Source of the DNA: Myxococcales bacterium
GTDB lineage: Bacteria > Myxococcota_A > Polyangia > Fen-1088
NCBI GenBank assembly: GCA_003142855.1
Contig: PLNW01000108.1
Span: forward strand, 519-64,518
Direction of reading: 5' to 3'
Length of the DNA: 64,000 nucleotides
This document shows, piece after piece, positions 42,861 to 52,499 of the stretch. The translations under genes and the position numbers were made by a program. Positions within the stretch are counted from its first letter, which is position 1; each line of letters opens with the position of its first letter. The notes under the pieces were generated by a model that ran no database searches, had not been told where the DNA came from, and saw only the letters and a list, made by a program, of their open reading frames with translations.

Positions 42861-45800
42861 ATGGCTCGCAAGAAAGTCACCATCGACGGCAACGAAGCCG
42901 CTGCCTACATAGCGCACAAGACCAACGAGGTCTGCGCCATCTACCCCATCACCCCCTCGTCGAACATGGGTGAGTGGGCCGATGAGTGGTCGGCCATGGG
43001 CCGCACCAACATCTGGGGCACCGTCCCGTCCGTGGTCGAGATGCAGAGCGAGGCGGGCGCTGCCGCCTCAACCCACGGGGCCCTCCAGTCGGGCGCGCTC
43101 AGCACCACCTTCACGGCCGCGCAGGGCTTGCTGCTCATGATCCCGACCATGTTCAAGGTCGCCGGCGAGCTGACCTCGACGGTGTGGCACGTCTCGGCCC
43201 GCACCGTGGCCACCCACGCCCTGTCGATTTTCGGCGACCACGGCGACGTGATGGCCGTTCGATCGACCGGCTTCGGCCTGATCTGCACGGGTTCCGTGCA
43301 AGAGGTCATGGACACGGCCCTCATTGCGCAGGCTGCGACCTTGCAGGCGCGCGTGCCCTTCATCCACTTCTTCGATGGCTTCCGCACCTCGCACGAGGTG
43401 CAGAAGATCGAGCAGCTCACCGACGAGGACATCAAGGCCATGGTCACCGACGACTTGGTCAACTCCCACCGCGCTCGTGGCATGACGCCCGATCGGCCTG
43501 TGTTGCGCGGCACCTCGCAGAACCCCGACGTCTTCTTCCAGGCCCGTGAGGCGTGCAACAAGTACTACGACGCGGCCCCGGCCATCGTGCAGGCGCAGAT
43601 GGACAAGTTCGCCAAGATCGTGGGCCGCGCCTATCACCTGTTCGACTACGTGGGCCCGGCAGATGCCGAGCGCGTGATCGTGGTCATGGGAACCGGCGCC
43701 GAGATCGTGCACGAGACCGTGGATGTGTTGGCCAAGAAGGGCGAGAAGGTCGGCCTGATCAAGGTGCGCCTGTATCGTCCGTTCTCGATGGACCACTTCC
43801 TGGCCGCGCTGCCCAAGACGGTCAAGGCCATCTCGGTCCTGGATCGCACGAAGGAGCCGGGCTGCGCTGGCGAGCCCATGTATCAGGACGTGATCACGGC
43901 CCTGGCCGAGGCCCAGTCGGCGGGCAAGCTGCCCTTCGCCATGCCCAAGGTGGTCGGCGGCCGCTACGGCCTGTCGTCCAAGGAGTTCACCCCGGCCATG
44001 GTCAAGGCGGTGTACGACGATCTCAAGAAGCCGGCCCCCAAGAACCATTTCACCGTGGGCATCAACGACGACGTGACCCACACCTCGCTTCCCGTGGACT
44101 ACAGTTTCTCCACCGAGACCGACGCCGTGAAGCGCTGCCTATTCTACGGACTGGGCTCTGACGGCACGGTGGGTGCCAACAAGAACTCGATCAAGATCAT
44201 CGGCGAAGAGCCCCGCTTCTACGCCCAGGGCTACTTCGTCTATGACTCGAAGAAGGCCGGCGCCGTCACCGTGTCGCACCTGCGCTTTGGACCAGACGTG
44301 ATCCGATCCAGCTACCTCATAACGGAAGCGCAGTTCCTGGCCTGCCACCAGTGGTCGTTCCTCGAACGCTACGACATGCTCCAGTACTGTCAGGTCGGCG
44401 GGGTGTTCCTGCTCAACAGCGTGTACGGCCCGGACGAGGTCTGGGACAAGCTGCCGCAAGAAGTGCAGAAGCAGATCATCGACAAGAAGCTGCGCTTCTT
44501 CGTGATCGACGCCTACAAGGTGGCCAAGGAAACCGGCATGGGGGCGCGTATCAACACCATCATGCAGACCTGCTTCTTCAACATCTCGGGTGTGTTGCCG
44601 CCAGACGAGGCCATTGCCAAGATCAAGAAGACCATCCAAAAGACCTACGAGCGCAAGGGCCCCGAGGTGGTGCAGAAGAACTTCAAGGCTGTGGATCATT
44701 CGGTGGCCAACCTCAAGCAGGTCAATTACCCGCAGAAGGTGTCGAGCAATTTCAAGATGCCGCCCATCGTGGCCAAGGAAGCGCCCGAGTTCGTGCACAA
44801 GGTGACCGCGGAAATCATCGCCGGCCGTGGCGACCAGCTGCCGGTCAGCGTCTTCCCGGTCGACGGAACCTTCCCGACCGGCACCGCGCAGTGGGAGAAG
44901 CGCAACATCGCCATGGAGATCCCAGTCTGGTACCCGGACCTCTGCATCCAGTGCAACAAGTGCACCCTGGTGTGCCCGCACGCCGCCATCCGCGCTAAGG
45001 TCGTCGACCCGAAGCTGTTGGAAAAGAAGCCGGCGACTTTCAAGGCCGTCAAGTACAAGGCCAAGGAATACGGCGACGTGATGTACGCCCTGCAAAGCGC
45101 GCCCGAGGACTGCACCGGCTGCAACCTGTGCGTGGAGGTCTGTCCCGCCACTGACAAGAAGGACAAGAGCAAGAAGGCCATCATGATGGAGCCGCAGATT
45201 CCCCTGCGCGCTCAGGAACGCGACAACTACGCCTTCTTCCTCGACCTGCCTGAGGTGGACCGCCGCCTGGTCAAGGTCGACTCGGTCAAGGGTTGCCAGT
45301 TCCTGCAGCCGCTCTTCGAGTACTCGGGCGCTTGCGCAGGTTGCGGCGAAACCCCGTACGTGAAGCTGTTGACCCAGCTCTTCGGCGATCGCGCCATCAT
45401 CGGCAACGCCACGGGATGCTCATCGATCTACGGCGGCAATCTTCCCACCACGCCGTACGCCAAGAACAAGGACGGGCGCGGCCCGGCCTGGAACAACTCG
45501 CTCTTCGAGGACACCGCCGAGTTCTCACTCGGTTTCCGGGTGACCATCGACAAGCAGAACGACTACGCCAAGGTGCTGCTGAAGAAGTTGTCGGGTCAGC
45601 TGCCTGGCGAGTTGGTCGCGGGGCTTATGGAAGCCAATCAGGCCGACGAGAAGGGCATCTACGAGCAGCGCGAGCGCGTGGCCCTGCTCAAGCAGAAGCT
45701 GGCTGGCATCTCCGACCCCGACGCCAAGAACCTGGTTGGCGTGGCTGACATGCTGGTCAAGAAGAGCGTGTGGGCAGTGGGCGGCGACGGCTGGGCCTAC

Positions 45801-46451
45801 GACATCGGGTACGGCGGCCTGGATCACGTCTTGGCCAGCGGCCGAAACGTGAACATCCTGGTGCTCGACACCGAGGTGTACTCGAACACCGGCGGCCAGT
45901 GCTCGAAGTCGACCCCGACCGGCGCGGTGGCCAAGTTCGCGGCAGCCGGCAAGCCCACGCCCAAGAAGGATCTGGGCATGATGGCCATCGCGTACCGCAA
46001 CTGCTACGTCGCCAAGGTCGCCATGGGCTACAGCGATATCCAGTCGGTGCGGGCCATGATCGAGGCGGATGCCTATGACGGGCCTTCCATCATCATCGCG
46101 TACAGCCACTGCATCGCCCACGGTATCGACATGGCCAAGGGCATGGACAACCAGACCGCGGCGGTCGACAGCGGCGCCTGGACCCTGTACCGATTCAACC
46201 CGGCGCTTTACGACAAGGGCGAGAACCCGCTCAAGCTCGACTCCAAGGCGCCCAAGATGACCTACGAACAATGGGCCATGACCGAGACGCGCTTCCGCTC
46301 GCTGGCGCAGACCATGCCGGATCGCGCGCGCGCCCTGATGGAGCAAGGCCAGCGCGAGGCCCAGGCGCGCTGGAAGCTGTACGAGGCTCTGGCGGTGGCG
46401 GGGTCGAGTTCGCCGTTTGCCCCGCCCGCAAGCGACAAGCTCGTCTCGTAG
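42861..46451 (+). CDS. nifJ: Pyruvate:ferredoxin (flavodoxin) oxidoreductase
   Basis: The single-chain homodimeric enzyme (1196 residues, the normal length) oxidises pyruvate and CoA to acetyl-CoA and CO2 while reducing ferredoxin. A TGGAGG box precedes the ATG. Domains I to VII can be followed: the pyrimidine-binding N-terminus (NEVCAIYPITPSSNMGEWAD), the CoA and EKR regions, two [4Fe-4S] motifs (CIQCNKCTLVCP at about 699, CTGCNLCVEVCP at about 750), the proximal-cluster Cys (CAGCGE at about 824) and the TPP-binding C-terminal domain (GDGWAYDIGYGGLDHVLASG, EVYSNTGGQCSKSTPTG). The name nifJ does not imply nitrogen fixation; no nif genes are nearby. It implies at least facultatively low-oxygen metabolism. 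Confidence 0.97.
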   Translation: MARKKVTIDGNEAAAYIAHKTNEVCAIYPITPSSNMGEWADEWSAMGRTNIWGTVPSVVEMQSEAGAAASTHGALQSGALSTTFTAAQGLLLMIPTMFKVAGELTSTVWHVSARTVATHALSIFGDHGDVMAVRSTGFGLICTGSVQEVMDTALIAQAATLQARVPFIHFFDGFRTSHEVQKIEQLTDEDIKAMVTDDLVNSHRARGMTPDRPVLRGTSQNPDVFFQAREACNKYYDAAPAIVQAQMDKFAKIVGRAYHLFDYVGPADAERVIVVMGTGAEIVHETVDVLAKKGEKVGLIKVRLYRPFSMDHFLAALPKTVKAISVLDRTKEPGCAGEPMYQDVITALAEAQSAGKLPFAMPKVVGGRYGLSSKEFTPAMVKAVYDDLKKPAPKNHFTVGINDDVTHTSLPVDYSFSTETDAVKRCLFYGLGSDGTVGANKNSIKIIGEEPRFYAQGYFVYDSKKAGAVTVSHLRFGPDVIRSSYLITEAQFLACHQWSFLERYDMLQYCQVGGVFLLNSVYGPDEVWDKLPQEVQKQIIDKKLRFFVIDAYKVAKETGMGARINTIMQTCFFNISGVLPPDEAIAKIKKTIQKTYERKGPEVVQKNFKAVDHSVANLKQVNYPQKVSSNFKMPPIVAKEAPEFVHKVTAEIIAGRGDQLPVSVFPVDGTFPTGTAQWEKRNIAMEIPVWYPDLCIQCNKCTLVCPHAAIRAKVVDPKLLEKKPATFKAVKYKAKEYGDVMYALQSAPEDCTGCNLCVEVCPATDKKDKSKKAIMMEPQIPLRAQERDNYAFFLDLPEVDRRLVKVDSVKGCQFLQPLFEYSGACAGCGETPYVKLLTQLFGDRAIIGNATGCSSIYGGNLPTTPYAKNKDGRGPAWNNSLFEDTAEFSLGFRVTIDKQNDYAKVLLKKLSGQLPGELVAGLMEANQADEKGIYEQRERVALLKQKLAGISDPDAKNLVGVADMLVKKSVWAVGGDGWAYDIGYGGLDHVLASGRNVNILVLDTEVYSNTGGQCSKSTPTGAVAKFAAAGKPTPKKDLGMMAIAYRNCYVAKVAMGYSDIQSVRAMIEADAYDGPSIIIAYSHCIAHGIDMAKGMDNQTAAVDSGAWTLYRFNPALYDKGENPLKLDSKAPKMTYEQWAMTETRFRSLAQTMPDRARALMEQGQREAQARWKLYEALAVAGSSSPFAPPASDKLVS

Positions 46452-46453
46452 TC

Positions 46454-46478
46454 ATGGGAACCCTCCCAGGGTTCCCAT
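46454..46478. terminator. Hairpin after nifJ
   Basis: The 11-bp arms ATGGGAACCCT/AGGGTTCCCAT (46454-46464, 46468-46478) have a 3-nt loop and start three bases after the nifJ stop. The arms match the hairpin at 36041-36061. No T-run is present, so it may act as an mRNA 3' stabiliser or repeat element rather than a classic terminator. Confidence 0.55.
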
Positions 46479-46479
46479 A

Positions 46480-47055
46480 TCAACGTCCAGTCGGGTCCAG
46501 ATCCCTGTCAGTCTCCTGCCGCTGGAAGTGCTCCATCTGCGCCTTCTCGAGGCCGCGGATGATCTGCTGGGCCGGGCCAGCGGACATCTGGAAGGGGCAG
46601 AACTCGGCGGAGCGAAAAGCGATGTCCTGGCGCACGACTTCGTTGGGGTGCTTCTGTAGCTGCAGGCCGAAGCACATGATCTCACCGTCCTTGCCAAAGC
46701 GGCCGGTGGCCAGGATCTCCACACATTCGAAAATGGTCTTGAGCGGACAAGGCCGAGCTTCGTAGCGCTCGTGGAGCAGTCCGTCGCGGCCAGGACGGAT
46801 GGGAATGTTTCGCCCGTGGACGCTGACCGAAGCCGCTGTCACTGGGCTGTCCCATGGGCTCGTGCCAGGCACGGGCCCGAAGGTCAGGAAACGGGGATTG
46901 ACGGACAGACCCAGTCCGGATTTCACGACGTCGATGAATCCGTCCAGGTTGGCGTCGACGTCACGCTGAGACGTGGCCCCGTCGCCCAGTTGCTTGCGGC
47001 ATGAGATGAGGAGGCCGGCCCAAAGGATCACAGCAATCACACGACAGAAGCGCAT
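46480..47055 (-). CDS. Lipoprotein, unknown function
   Basis: The 191-residue product starts at ATG 47055, with GAGGA eight bases upstream. The signal peptide (FCRVIAVILWAGLLISC) ends in a lipobox. The mature part has Asp-rich (DVDANLDGFIDVV) and Cys-containing segments (RPCPLKTIFECVEILATGRF, GEIMCFGLQLQKH, FCPFQMSAGPAQQIIRGL). I do not recognise the family. The DANLDGFID stretch looks like a single EF-hand or dockerin-type loop. The gene is divergent from a histidine kinase gene (91 bp between) and converges on nifJ. Confidence 0.65.
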   Translation of the reverse strand: MRFCRVIAVILWAGLLISCRKQLGDGATSQRDVDANLDGFIDVVKSGLGLSVNPRFLTFGPVPGTSPWDSPVTAASVSVHGRNIPIRPGRDGLLHERYEARPCPLKTIFECVEILATGRFGKDGEIMCFGLQLQKHPNEVVRQDIAFRSAEFCPFQMSAGPAQQIIRGLEKAQMEHFQRQETDRDLDPTGR

Positions 47056-47145
47056 GCTCTTATCCTCGCGCGTGTGGAGACTCGCTGCAAGCGCAGCGAG
47101 CGACGCAACCGACGCACTGGCCAGGGAATCGAATCAAGCCCATAG

Positions 47146-48525
47146 TTGGCGGCCATCAACGTCAGCAAGGCGCAGAACTGGCGGCTGGTAGTGATAGTCG
47201 TCGTCGCCATCGTGACGCTGCTCACTGTCACCAACGGCTTCTCCCTGTACGAAGCGCGCAAGGCCCACACCGAAGTCGACTCGGTGGTGGACAACTCCAT
47301 GAAGAGCATCGAGCTCGTGCACCAGATGCGCGTCGACATGTATCGGCAGCAACAGTTGGTCGATGCCCACATTGTTGCCACAGACGCCGCCATTATGGCG
47401 GAGGCCGAGGCCAAGATCGCCGCAGTCGATGCCGACTTTGCCGCCGCCGCTTCCGCCTACGAACCACTGGTCAGCTTTGCTGGCGAAGCGGCTGCCTGGC
47501 AGCGGCTCAAGGACGACGTTGCCGCCATCCGGAAGCCGCTGGCCGGGACGCTTGCGCTGTCGCGTGAGAACCGGGACGTTGAAGCTCGCGCGGCCATGTC
47601 CGGCGTCGAGAGTCGCCTGGCCGCCATCGGCACGGACGTTGACGAGCTGGTTCGCATCAACGACCGCGAAGCGGAGAGAGCGGCCGCGAGAATCAAGAAG
47701 CTGCAGCGCTCGTCGCTCGCCATCTCCATTGGTCTGCAGTTTGTCGCCGTGCTGCTCATCCTGGGCATCGGCGTCTGGTGCACTCGTCTGGTGCGCGCGC
47801 GCGAGGGTGATGTCCACCGCTACGCGCTGGCACTTGAGGAGCACAACCGGGAGCTCGATGCCTTTGCCGGACGCGTGGCCCACGATCTGCGCGGCCCTTT
47901 GAGCACCATCAACCTGTCAGTGTCTGTCCTCGCGAAACGTATGCCGGCGGAGGCGACGACGGGCGCCATCCTTGAGCGCGGGGTGGCGCGCATGGAGGCA
48001 ATCATCGAGGATCTGCTCGCGCTGTCTCGGATTGGCAACGGTTCGGCGCGGGGCGGGGTGGGCGACCCCGCGTTCGTGGCGGCGCAGGTCCGCGACGATT
48101 TGGCCCCGCGCCTCGAATCCGAAGCCGTGACGTTGCATCTGGCGGTTGAGCCCGCGAAGGTGCAGTGCGCGGAGGGGCTGCTTCGGCAAGCCGTGACCAA
48201 CCTCGTCGACAATGCGGCGAGGTATCGCCGTTCAGAGGTGCAGGCCAAGATCGACATTCTTGGTTGTGCCGTGGGAAACGAATACGAATTGCGTGTCTCC
48301 GACAACGGGGTGGGGATGTCCTACGACGAGTCCCGCCAGGCTTTCGATCCGTTTTTCCGGGCTCTACGCGTGCGCGAGCAGAAGGGGACAGGGCTCGGGT
48401 TGTCCATCGTCAAGCGCGTGATCGAGGCCAGTGGAGGGTCAGTGGCGGTCGATTCCCGGCTTGGCCAGGGCACGACCTTCATCATCCGCCTAGCCCTGGC
48501 CAGCGACGACGCGCGCGTGAGCTGA
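47146..48525 (+). CDS. Sensor histidine kinase with four-helix periplasmic sensor
   Basis: The 459-residue product begins at a TTG, which is the first reasonable start but lacks a good ribosome-binding site. A transmembrane helix (WRLVVIVVVAIVTLLTV) and a second at about 190-210 (LAISIGLQFVAVLLILGIGV) enclose a helical sensor region of the 4HB-MCP type. HisKA carries His246 (GRVAHDLRGPLSTINLSVS). The ATPase domain shows LVDNAARYR, VSDNGVGMSYDES and GTGLGLSIVKRVIEASGG. No HAMP is obvious and no response regulator is next to it. The following gene is pilA, but it is separated by 221 bp. Confidence 0.9.
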   Translation: MAAINVSKAQNWRLVVIVVVAIVTLLTVTNGFSLYEARKAHTEVDSVVDNSMKSIELVHQMRVDMYRQQQLVDAHIVATDAAIMAEAEAKIAAVDADFAAAASAYEPLVSFAGEAAAWQRLKDDVAAIRKPLAGTLALSRENRDVEARAAMSGVESRLAAIGTDVDELVRINDREAERAAARIKKLQRSSLAISIGLQFVAVLLILGIGVWCTRLVRAREGDVHRYALALEEHNRELDAFAGRVAHDLRGPLSTINLSVSVLAKRMPAEATTGAILERGVARMEAIIEDLLALSRIGNGSARGGVGDPAFVAAQVRDDLAPRLESEAVTLHLAVEPAKVQCAEGLLRQAVTNLVDNAARYRRSEVQAKIDILGCAVGNEYELRVSDNGVGMSYDESRQAFDPFFRALRVREQKGTGLGLSIVKRVIEASGGSVAVDSRLGQGTTFIIRLALASDDARVS

Positions 48526-48707
48526 GCATTCCGTCAGGACAGGCAGGGCGGCCAGCACACGGCGGGCCTCGGAACGCCGTTTTTTGTCGGGCTTCGAGCC
48601 ACAAGTTACCATTTCGGTCACCGTGGTCTGTCAGGGCCGGGAAACTCGACACACGATAGATCGCGATTTGGCGCCAGTTGGACCATGCACGCCCAGGTTG
48701 GTGACCA

Positions 48708-48724
48708 CGGCCCGAGACTTGCAT
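48708..48724 (+). promoter_or_regulatory. Candidate sigma-54 promoter of pilA
   Basis: CGGCCCGAGACTTGCAT has the GG (48709-48710) and GC (48721-48722) doublets exactly ten bases apart, with TTGCA at the -12 element. Transcription would start near 48734, just before the AAGGA ribosome-binding site and the ATG at 48747. pilA of Myxococcus xanthus is sigma-54-dependent, which supports the reading. Confidence 0.5.
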
Positions 48725-48746
48725 CGAAAGAAAAAGGAATACCGCG

Positions 48747-49304
48747 ATGCCTGCCACAAGCTTGGCTAGGAGCCGGAACCCCAGCGGCTTCACGCTGGTG
48801 GAGCTCATGATCGTTGTGGCCATCATCGGTGTTCTGGCAGCGATCGCTGTTCCTGCCTTCAGTCGATACGTCAAGAAGGCTCGCACCGCCGAAGCCGTCG
48901 GTCATCTGAACAAGGAGTGGGCAGGGTCATTGAGCTACTTCGTGACCGATCACTCAAATGGCAACGGTGGGGTGCTGCCCCAGCAGTTCCCCGGGCCGAG
49001 CGCGACTTGGGCCAGCACCTCGGAGTGTGCGTGCCAGGCCGGTCAGCGTTGTGGGGGTGGAAACCTGGTTTGGACGACCGATTTGGTGTGGCTGTCCTTG
49101 AGTTTTTCTCTCCCCGACGCCCACCACTACATGCCGGGATATAGCGGGTTGGGAACCGGTGTCAGCGCCCGTTTCACGGCGTACGCCAAGGGCGACATGG
49201 ACTGCAACAGCACGCTGGCCGAGTTCTTCCGCGTGGGGGGAGTCAACTCGTCCGGAGACCCGGTGGGCAACTTCCAGCCTGTTGTCGTAAACGAACTGGA
49301 GTAG
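48747..49304 (+). CDS. pilA: Type IV pilin
   Basis: The 185-residue prepilin has a 14-residue leader ending in Gly, cut by PilD before Phe+1 (SG-FTLVELMIVVAIIGVLAA), with Glu+5 present. The hydrophobic helix leads to a Ser/Gly-rich globular head with Cys residues (ECACQAGQRC, GDMDCNS) that could form disulfides. Length and layout fit major pilins of Myxococcota (PilA of twitching or S-motility), although a minor-pilin role cannot be excluded because no pil genes flank it. An AAGGA site precedes the ATG and a sigma-54-like element lies upstream. Confidence 0.88.
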   Translation: MPATSLARSRNPSGFTLVELMIVVAIIGVLAAIAVPAFSRYVKKARTAEAVGHLNKEWAGSLSYFVTDHSNGNGGVLPQQFPGPSATWASTSECACQAGQRCGGGNLVWTTDLVWLSLSFSLPDAHHYMPGYSGLGTGVSARFTAYAKGDMDCNSTLAEFFRVGGVNSSGDPVGNFQPVVVNELE

Positions 49305-49368
49305 TGCGGGCTTGCTGCCGAGGCTGCGCATCTCAGGTGGCGGAGGGCGGGATGGCTGTGGCGGGCGG

Positions 49369-52300
49369 TCAGACCTGTGGGGCGGCTGGAACCCGTTTCC
49401 GGAAAGCCAACGAGAGCAGCGCAGGCTGCAGCAGGCGGGGCAGGATCACGAGGGCCAGGGCTCCGCCGATGACCACAATGGCGAGTGGCTTTTGCGTTTC
49501 CGAGCCGATGCCGCGCGAGAGGGCAGCGGGAAGCAGGCCCAGCATGGCGACCGAGGAGGCCATCAGCACCGGGCGCAGCCAGCGCTGGGCTGCCTGGCGA
49601 GCCGCACTTTCCGCCGACTCGCCTTGTCGGCGTAGTTTTTGCGCGTAGGTGACCACCAACAGGGCGTCTTGGATGGAAACTCCGAGAATCGAGATGAAGC
49701 CCATGGCCGCCGAAATCGAGAAATCAGTGCCGGTGAGAAAAAGGGCCACGACACCGCCGCTGGCCGCCACGGGCGCGCCCAGCAACACGATGAGGGTGTC
49801 GCGCGCGTTCTTGACCGAGCTGTACACGAGAAACATGATGACCAGCAGGGTGACGGGGACGATGATCAGCAGGCGCGCCGTGGTCTCGCGCAGCTGGTTG
49901 ATCTCGCCGCCCCATTCCAGATGCGTATCGTAGGGCAGCTTGACATGCGCGGCGATCTTGGCCTGCGCCTCGGCGATGGTCGAGGCCAGGTCGCGACCGC
50001 GCACCGAGAACTTCACCGGTACATAGCGCTTGAGATCTTCACGGAAGATGACCGAAGGACTGTTCTCCTCGACGACATCAGCCAACTGCCCGAGCGGCAC
50101 CTGGGCGCCGTCGGGCGCGGCCACCAGGATGGCGCGGATGGCGCGCTGGTCACGCCGGTAGGGCTCGGCCCAACGCACGGTCAGGTCGAAGTGCTTTTCG
50201 CCCTCGTAGACTTGGGTGATGGCCAGCCCTCCGATGGCCGCTTGGATGACGGCCGCCACGTCGCCGGTGTTGAGGCCGTAGCGTCCGGCGGCGGTGCGTG
50301 AAGGCGTGATGCGAATCGCGGGCTGGCCGAGCGAGCGGAAGATTCCCAGATCGGCCACCCCCCGGATGTCCTTCATGACGCTCACGATCTCGTCGGCCTT
50401 GGTCTCGTTCACGAGCAAGTCCGGCCCCACCACCTTGACCGTGTTCTCACCTTTGACGCCAGACATGGCCTCTTCCACGTTGTCGGCAATGACTTGCGAG
50501 AAATTGAACACCACCCCCGGGAAGGCGCGAGCCAGGTCGCGCTGCATGTCGTCGGTGAGCGACGCTTTGGTCACGCCCTTGCGCCATTCCGAGGTGGGGC
50601 GCAAGGGCGCGAGCAGCTCGATGTTGTGAAAGCCGGACACATCGGTGCCGTCGTCGGGCCGCCCGAGCTGTGAAATGACGCTTTGGATTTCGGGCCGGCT
50701 TCTCTTCTCGAAGGGACAGTCACTGGCGTCTTCACCGGGGCAGCCGAGCACGATGGCGCGAATGTGACCGACGTAGCGGGCCGACTTCTCTAGGGAGATC
50801 GATGTTGGCAAGGTCGCGCGGATCCAGAAATTGCCTTCTTCCAGCTTGGGCATGAACTCGCGGCCGAGGATGCCAGCCGCAGCCAGGGCCACGACCACGG
50901 GCGCCGCCCCCAACAGCACGGCCCAGCGCGGACGCTGCAAGGCGAAGGAAAACAGTGGCGCGTACAAGCGATGCACCAGGCGCATGAACCGCGTGTTCTT
51001 CTCCTCTTCGTCTTGGCTGGTGGACACGGGCAGGAGGCGCGATGACAGCGCCGGCGTGAGAGTGAGCGAGAGCAGAATCGCGCCCCCGATGGCAAAGGCA
51101 TAGGTGTGCGCCATCGGCGCCATGATCACGCCGGCCACACCGGTCAGGGTGAAGAGCGGCACGAAGGCCACCGCGATAATGAGCGTGGAGGAGAACACCG
51201 GCGGCCCGACCTCGCGGGCCGCGGCGGCGATGCGGTCGAAAACCGAACCTCCGCGCCGGGCAAAGTTGCGGAAGATGCTCTCCATCATGATCACCGATGA
51301 ATCGACCACGATGCCGAAGTCCACCGCGCCCAGCGAGATGAGATTGGCCTGGGTTCCCGTCGACACCATGCCGAAGAATGCGAAGAGCAGGGCCAGTGGC
51401 AGGTTGAGTGCGACCAGCAGGGCGGCGCGCAGCTTGCCCAGAAAAAGCCACAACACCAACGAGACCAGCACCATCCCTGTGATGAGATTCTCCATCACCG
51501 TGTGCGTGGTCAGCTTGACCAGGTCGGCCCGGTCGTAGAGCGTTTCGATGTCCATGCCGGGCGGTAGAACCCGGTTCTGCCGAATGTAGTCGACGCGATC
51601 GTGAATGCCCTTGACCGTGGAGAGCGAGTCGCCGCCGTAGCGCATGAGCACGATGCCTTCTACGATGTCCGGTTCACCGTCGCGGCCCACGATGCCCAGA
51701 CGCGGGGCCGCCCCCACGCTGACCCCGGCCACGTCGCGCACGCGAACCGGAACGCCTTTTTGCGCGGCCACCGTGATTTGGTCGATGTCGCGCACCGAAC
51801 GGATGAGCCCGACGCCGCGCACGTCGAAGGATTGCTCGCCCAGCGTGATACGCTGCCCGCCCACGTTTTGGTTGGCGTTGGTGATGGCGGACTGCAACTG
51901 CGCCAGGCTGACATTGAGTCCGCGCAGGCGATAGGGGTCCACGTCCACGTGATACTGCTTGGTCAGGCCACCGAACCCCACCACGTCGATCACCCCCGGC
52001 ACTTGGCGGAACTGCTTCTCCAGGATCCAGTCCTGCGCGGTCTTGAGATCCGCCGCTGTGTAGTCCTTGCCCACCACCTTGTAGCGGTACAACTCGCCAA
52101 TCGCGCTCCAAGGTGAGAGCTGCGGCTGCACGCCGGTTGGCAGGTTTACGAAATTGAGCTGGTTGAGCACGCGTTGTTGAGCCGTGGGGTAGTTGGTGTC
52201 CCAGCCGAAGTAGAACTTCACATCGGCCAGACCGAAAAGCGACTGCGAGCGCACGTGTTCCAGCCCGGGCATGCCCACCAGGCCGGTTTCGAGAGGCAGG

Positions 52301-52497
52301 GTGACGTAGCGCTCGACTTCCTCGGCGCTCCAGCCTTGCGGCTGCACGATGAGCTCGATCATGGGCGCTACTGGGTTGGGATAGGCTTCGATGTCGAGTT
52401 GCACGTACGAGCGAATGCCGATCCCGACGAGCGCCAGCGCGGCCATGAAGACCAGAAAAGGCGCGCGGATGGCGGCCGAAACCAGTCGTTCAATCAT
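49369..52497 (-). CDS. Heavy-metal efflux RND pump (CzcA/CusA family)
   Basis: The inner-membrane component has 1042 residues, standard for HME-type RND proteins. N-terminal marks are VSAAIRAPFLVFMAALALVG and YVTLPLETGLVGMPGLEHVR. The transmembrane proton-relay region reads GAVDFGIVVDSSVIMMES at about 388-405. A large periplasmic part and LGVSIQDALLVVTYAQKLRR near the C-terminus follow. It exchanges protons for metal cations such as Co, Zn, Cd or Cu/Ag; the sequence alone does not tell which. It lies 2 bp after the fusion-protein gene and is the last gene of a three-gene efflux operon. Confidence 0.95.
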   Translation of the reverse strand: MIERLVSAAIRAPFLVFMAALALVGIGIRSYVQLDIEAYPNPVAPMIELIVQPQGWSAEEVERYVTLPLETGLVGMPGLEHVRSQSLFGLADVKFYFGWDTNYPTAQQRVLNQLNFVNLPTGVQPQLSPWSAIGELYRYKVVGKDYTAADLKTAQDWILEKQFRQVPGVIDVVGFGGLTKQYHVDVDPYRLRGLNVSLAQLQSAITNANQNVGGQRITLGEQSFDVRGVGLIRSVRDIDQITVAAQKGVPVRVRDVAGVSVGAAPRLGIVGRDGEPDIVEGIVLMRYGGDSLSTVKGIHDRVDYIRQNRVLPPGMDIETLYDRADLVKLTTHTVMENLITGMVLVSLVLWLFLGKLRAALLVALNLPLALLFAFFGMVSTGTQANLISLGAVDFGIVVDSSVIMMESIFRNFARRGGSVFDRIAAAAREVGPPVFSSTLIIAVAFVPLFTLTGVAGVIMAPMAHTYAFAIGGAILLSLTLTPALSSRLLPVSTSQDEEEKNTRFMRLVHRLYAPLFSFALQRPRWAVLLGAAPVVVALAAAGILGREFMPKLEEGNFWIRATLPTSISLEKSARYVGHIRAIVLGCPGEDASDCPFEKRSRPEIQSVISQLGRPDDGTDVSGFHNIELLAPLRPTSEWRKGVTKASLTDDMQRDLARAFPGVVFNFSQVIADNVEEAMSGVKGENTVKVVGPDLLVNETKADEIVSVMKDIRGVADLGIFRSLGQPAIRITPSRTAAGRYGLNTGDVAAVIQAAIGGLAITQVYEGEKHFDLTVRWAEPYRRDQRAIRAILVAAPDGAQVPLGQLADVVEENSPSVIFREDLKRYVPVKFSVRGRDLASTIAEAQAKIAAHVKLPYDTHLEWGGEINQLRETTARLLIIVPVTLLVIMFLVYSSVKNARDTLIVLLGAPVAASGGVVALFLTGTDFSISAAMGFISILGVSIQDALLVVTYAQKLRRQGESAESAARQAAQRWLRPVLMASSVAMLGLLPAALSRGIGSETQKPLAIVVIGGALALVILPRLLQPALLSLAFRKRVPAAPQV

Positions 52498-52499
52498 GA

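Noticed and set aside
41535-42917. A 460-residue minus-strand frame over the REC-EAL gene
   Set aside because: It is antisense to a protein with all catalytic EAL residues and has no domain of its own.
42861-46451. nifJ as evidence for nitrogen fixation
   Set aside because: NifJ-type enzymes serve general fermentation and ferredoxin reduction, and no nif structural genes are in the window.
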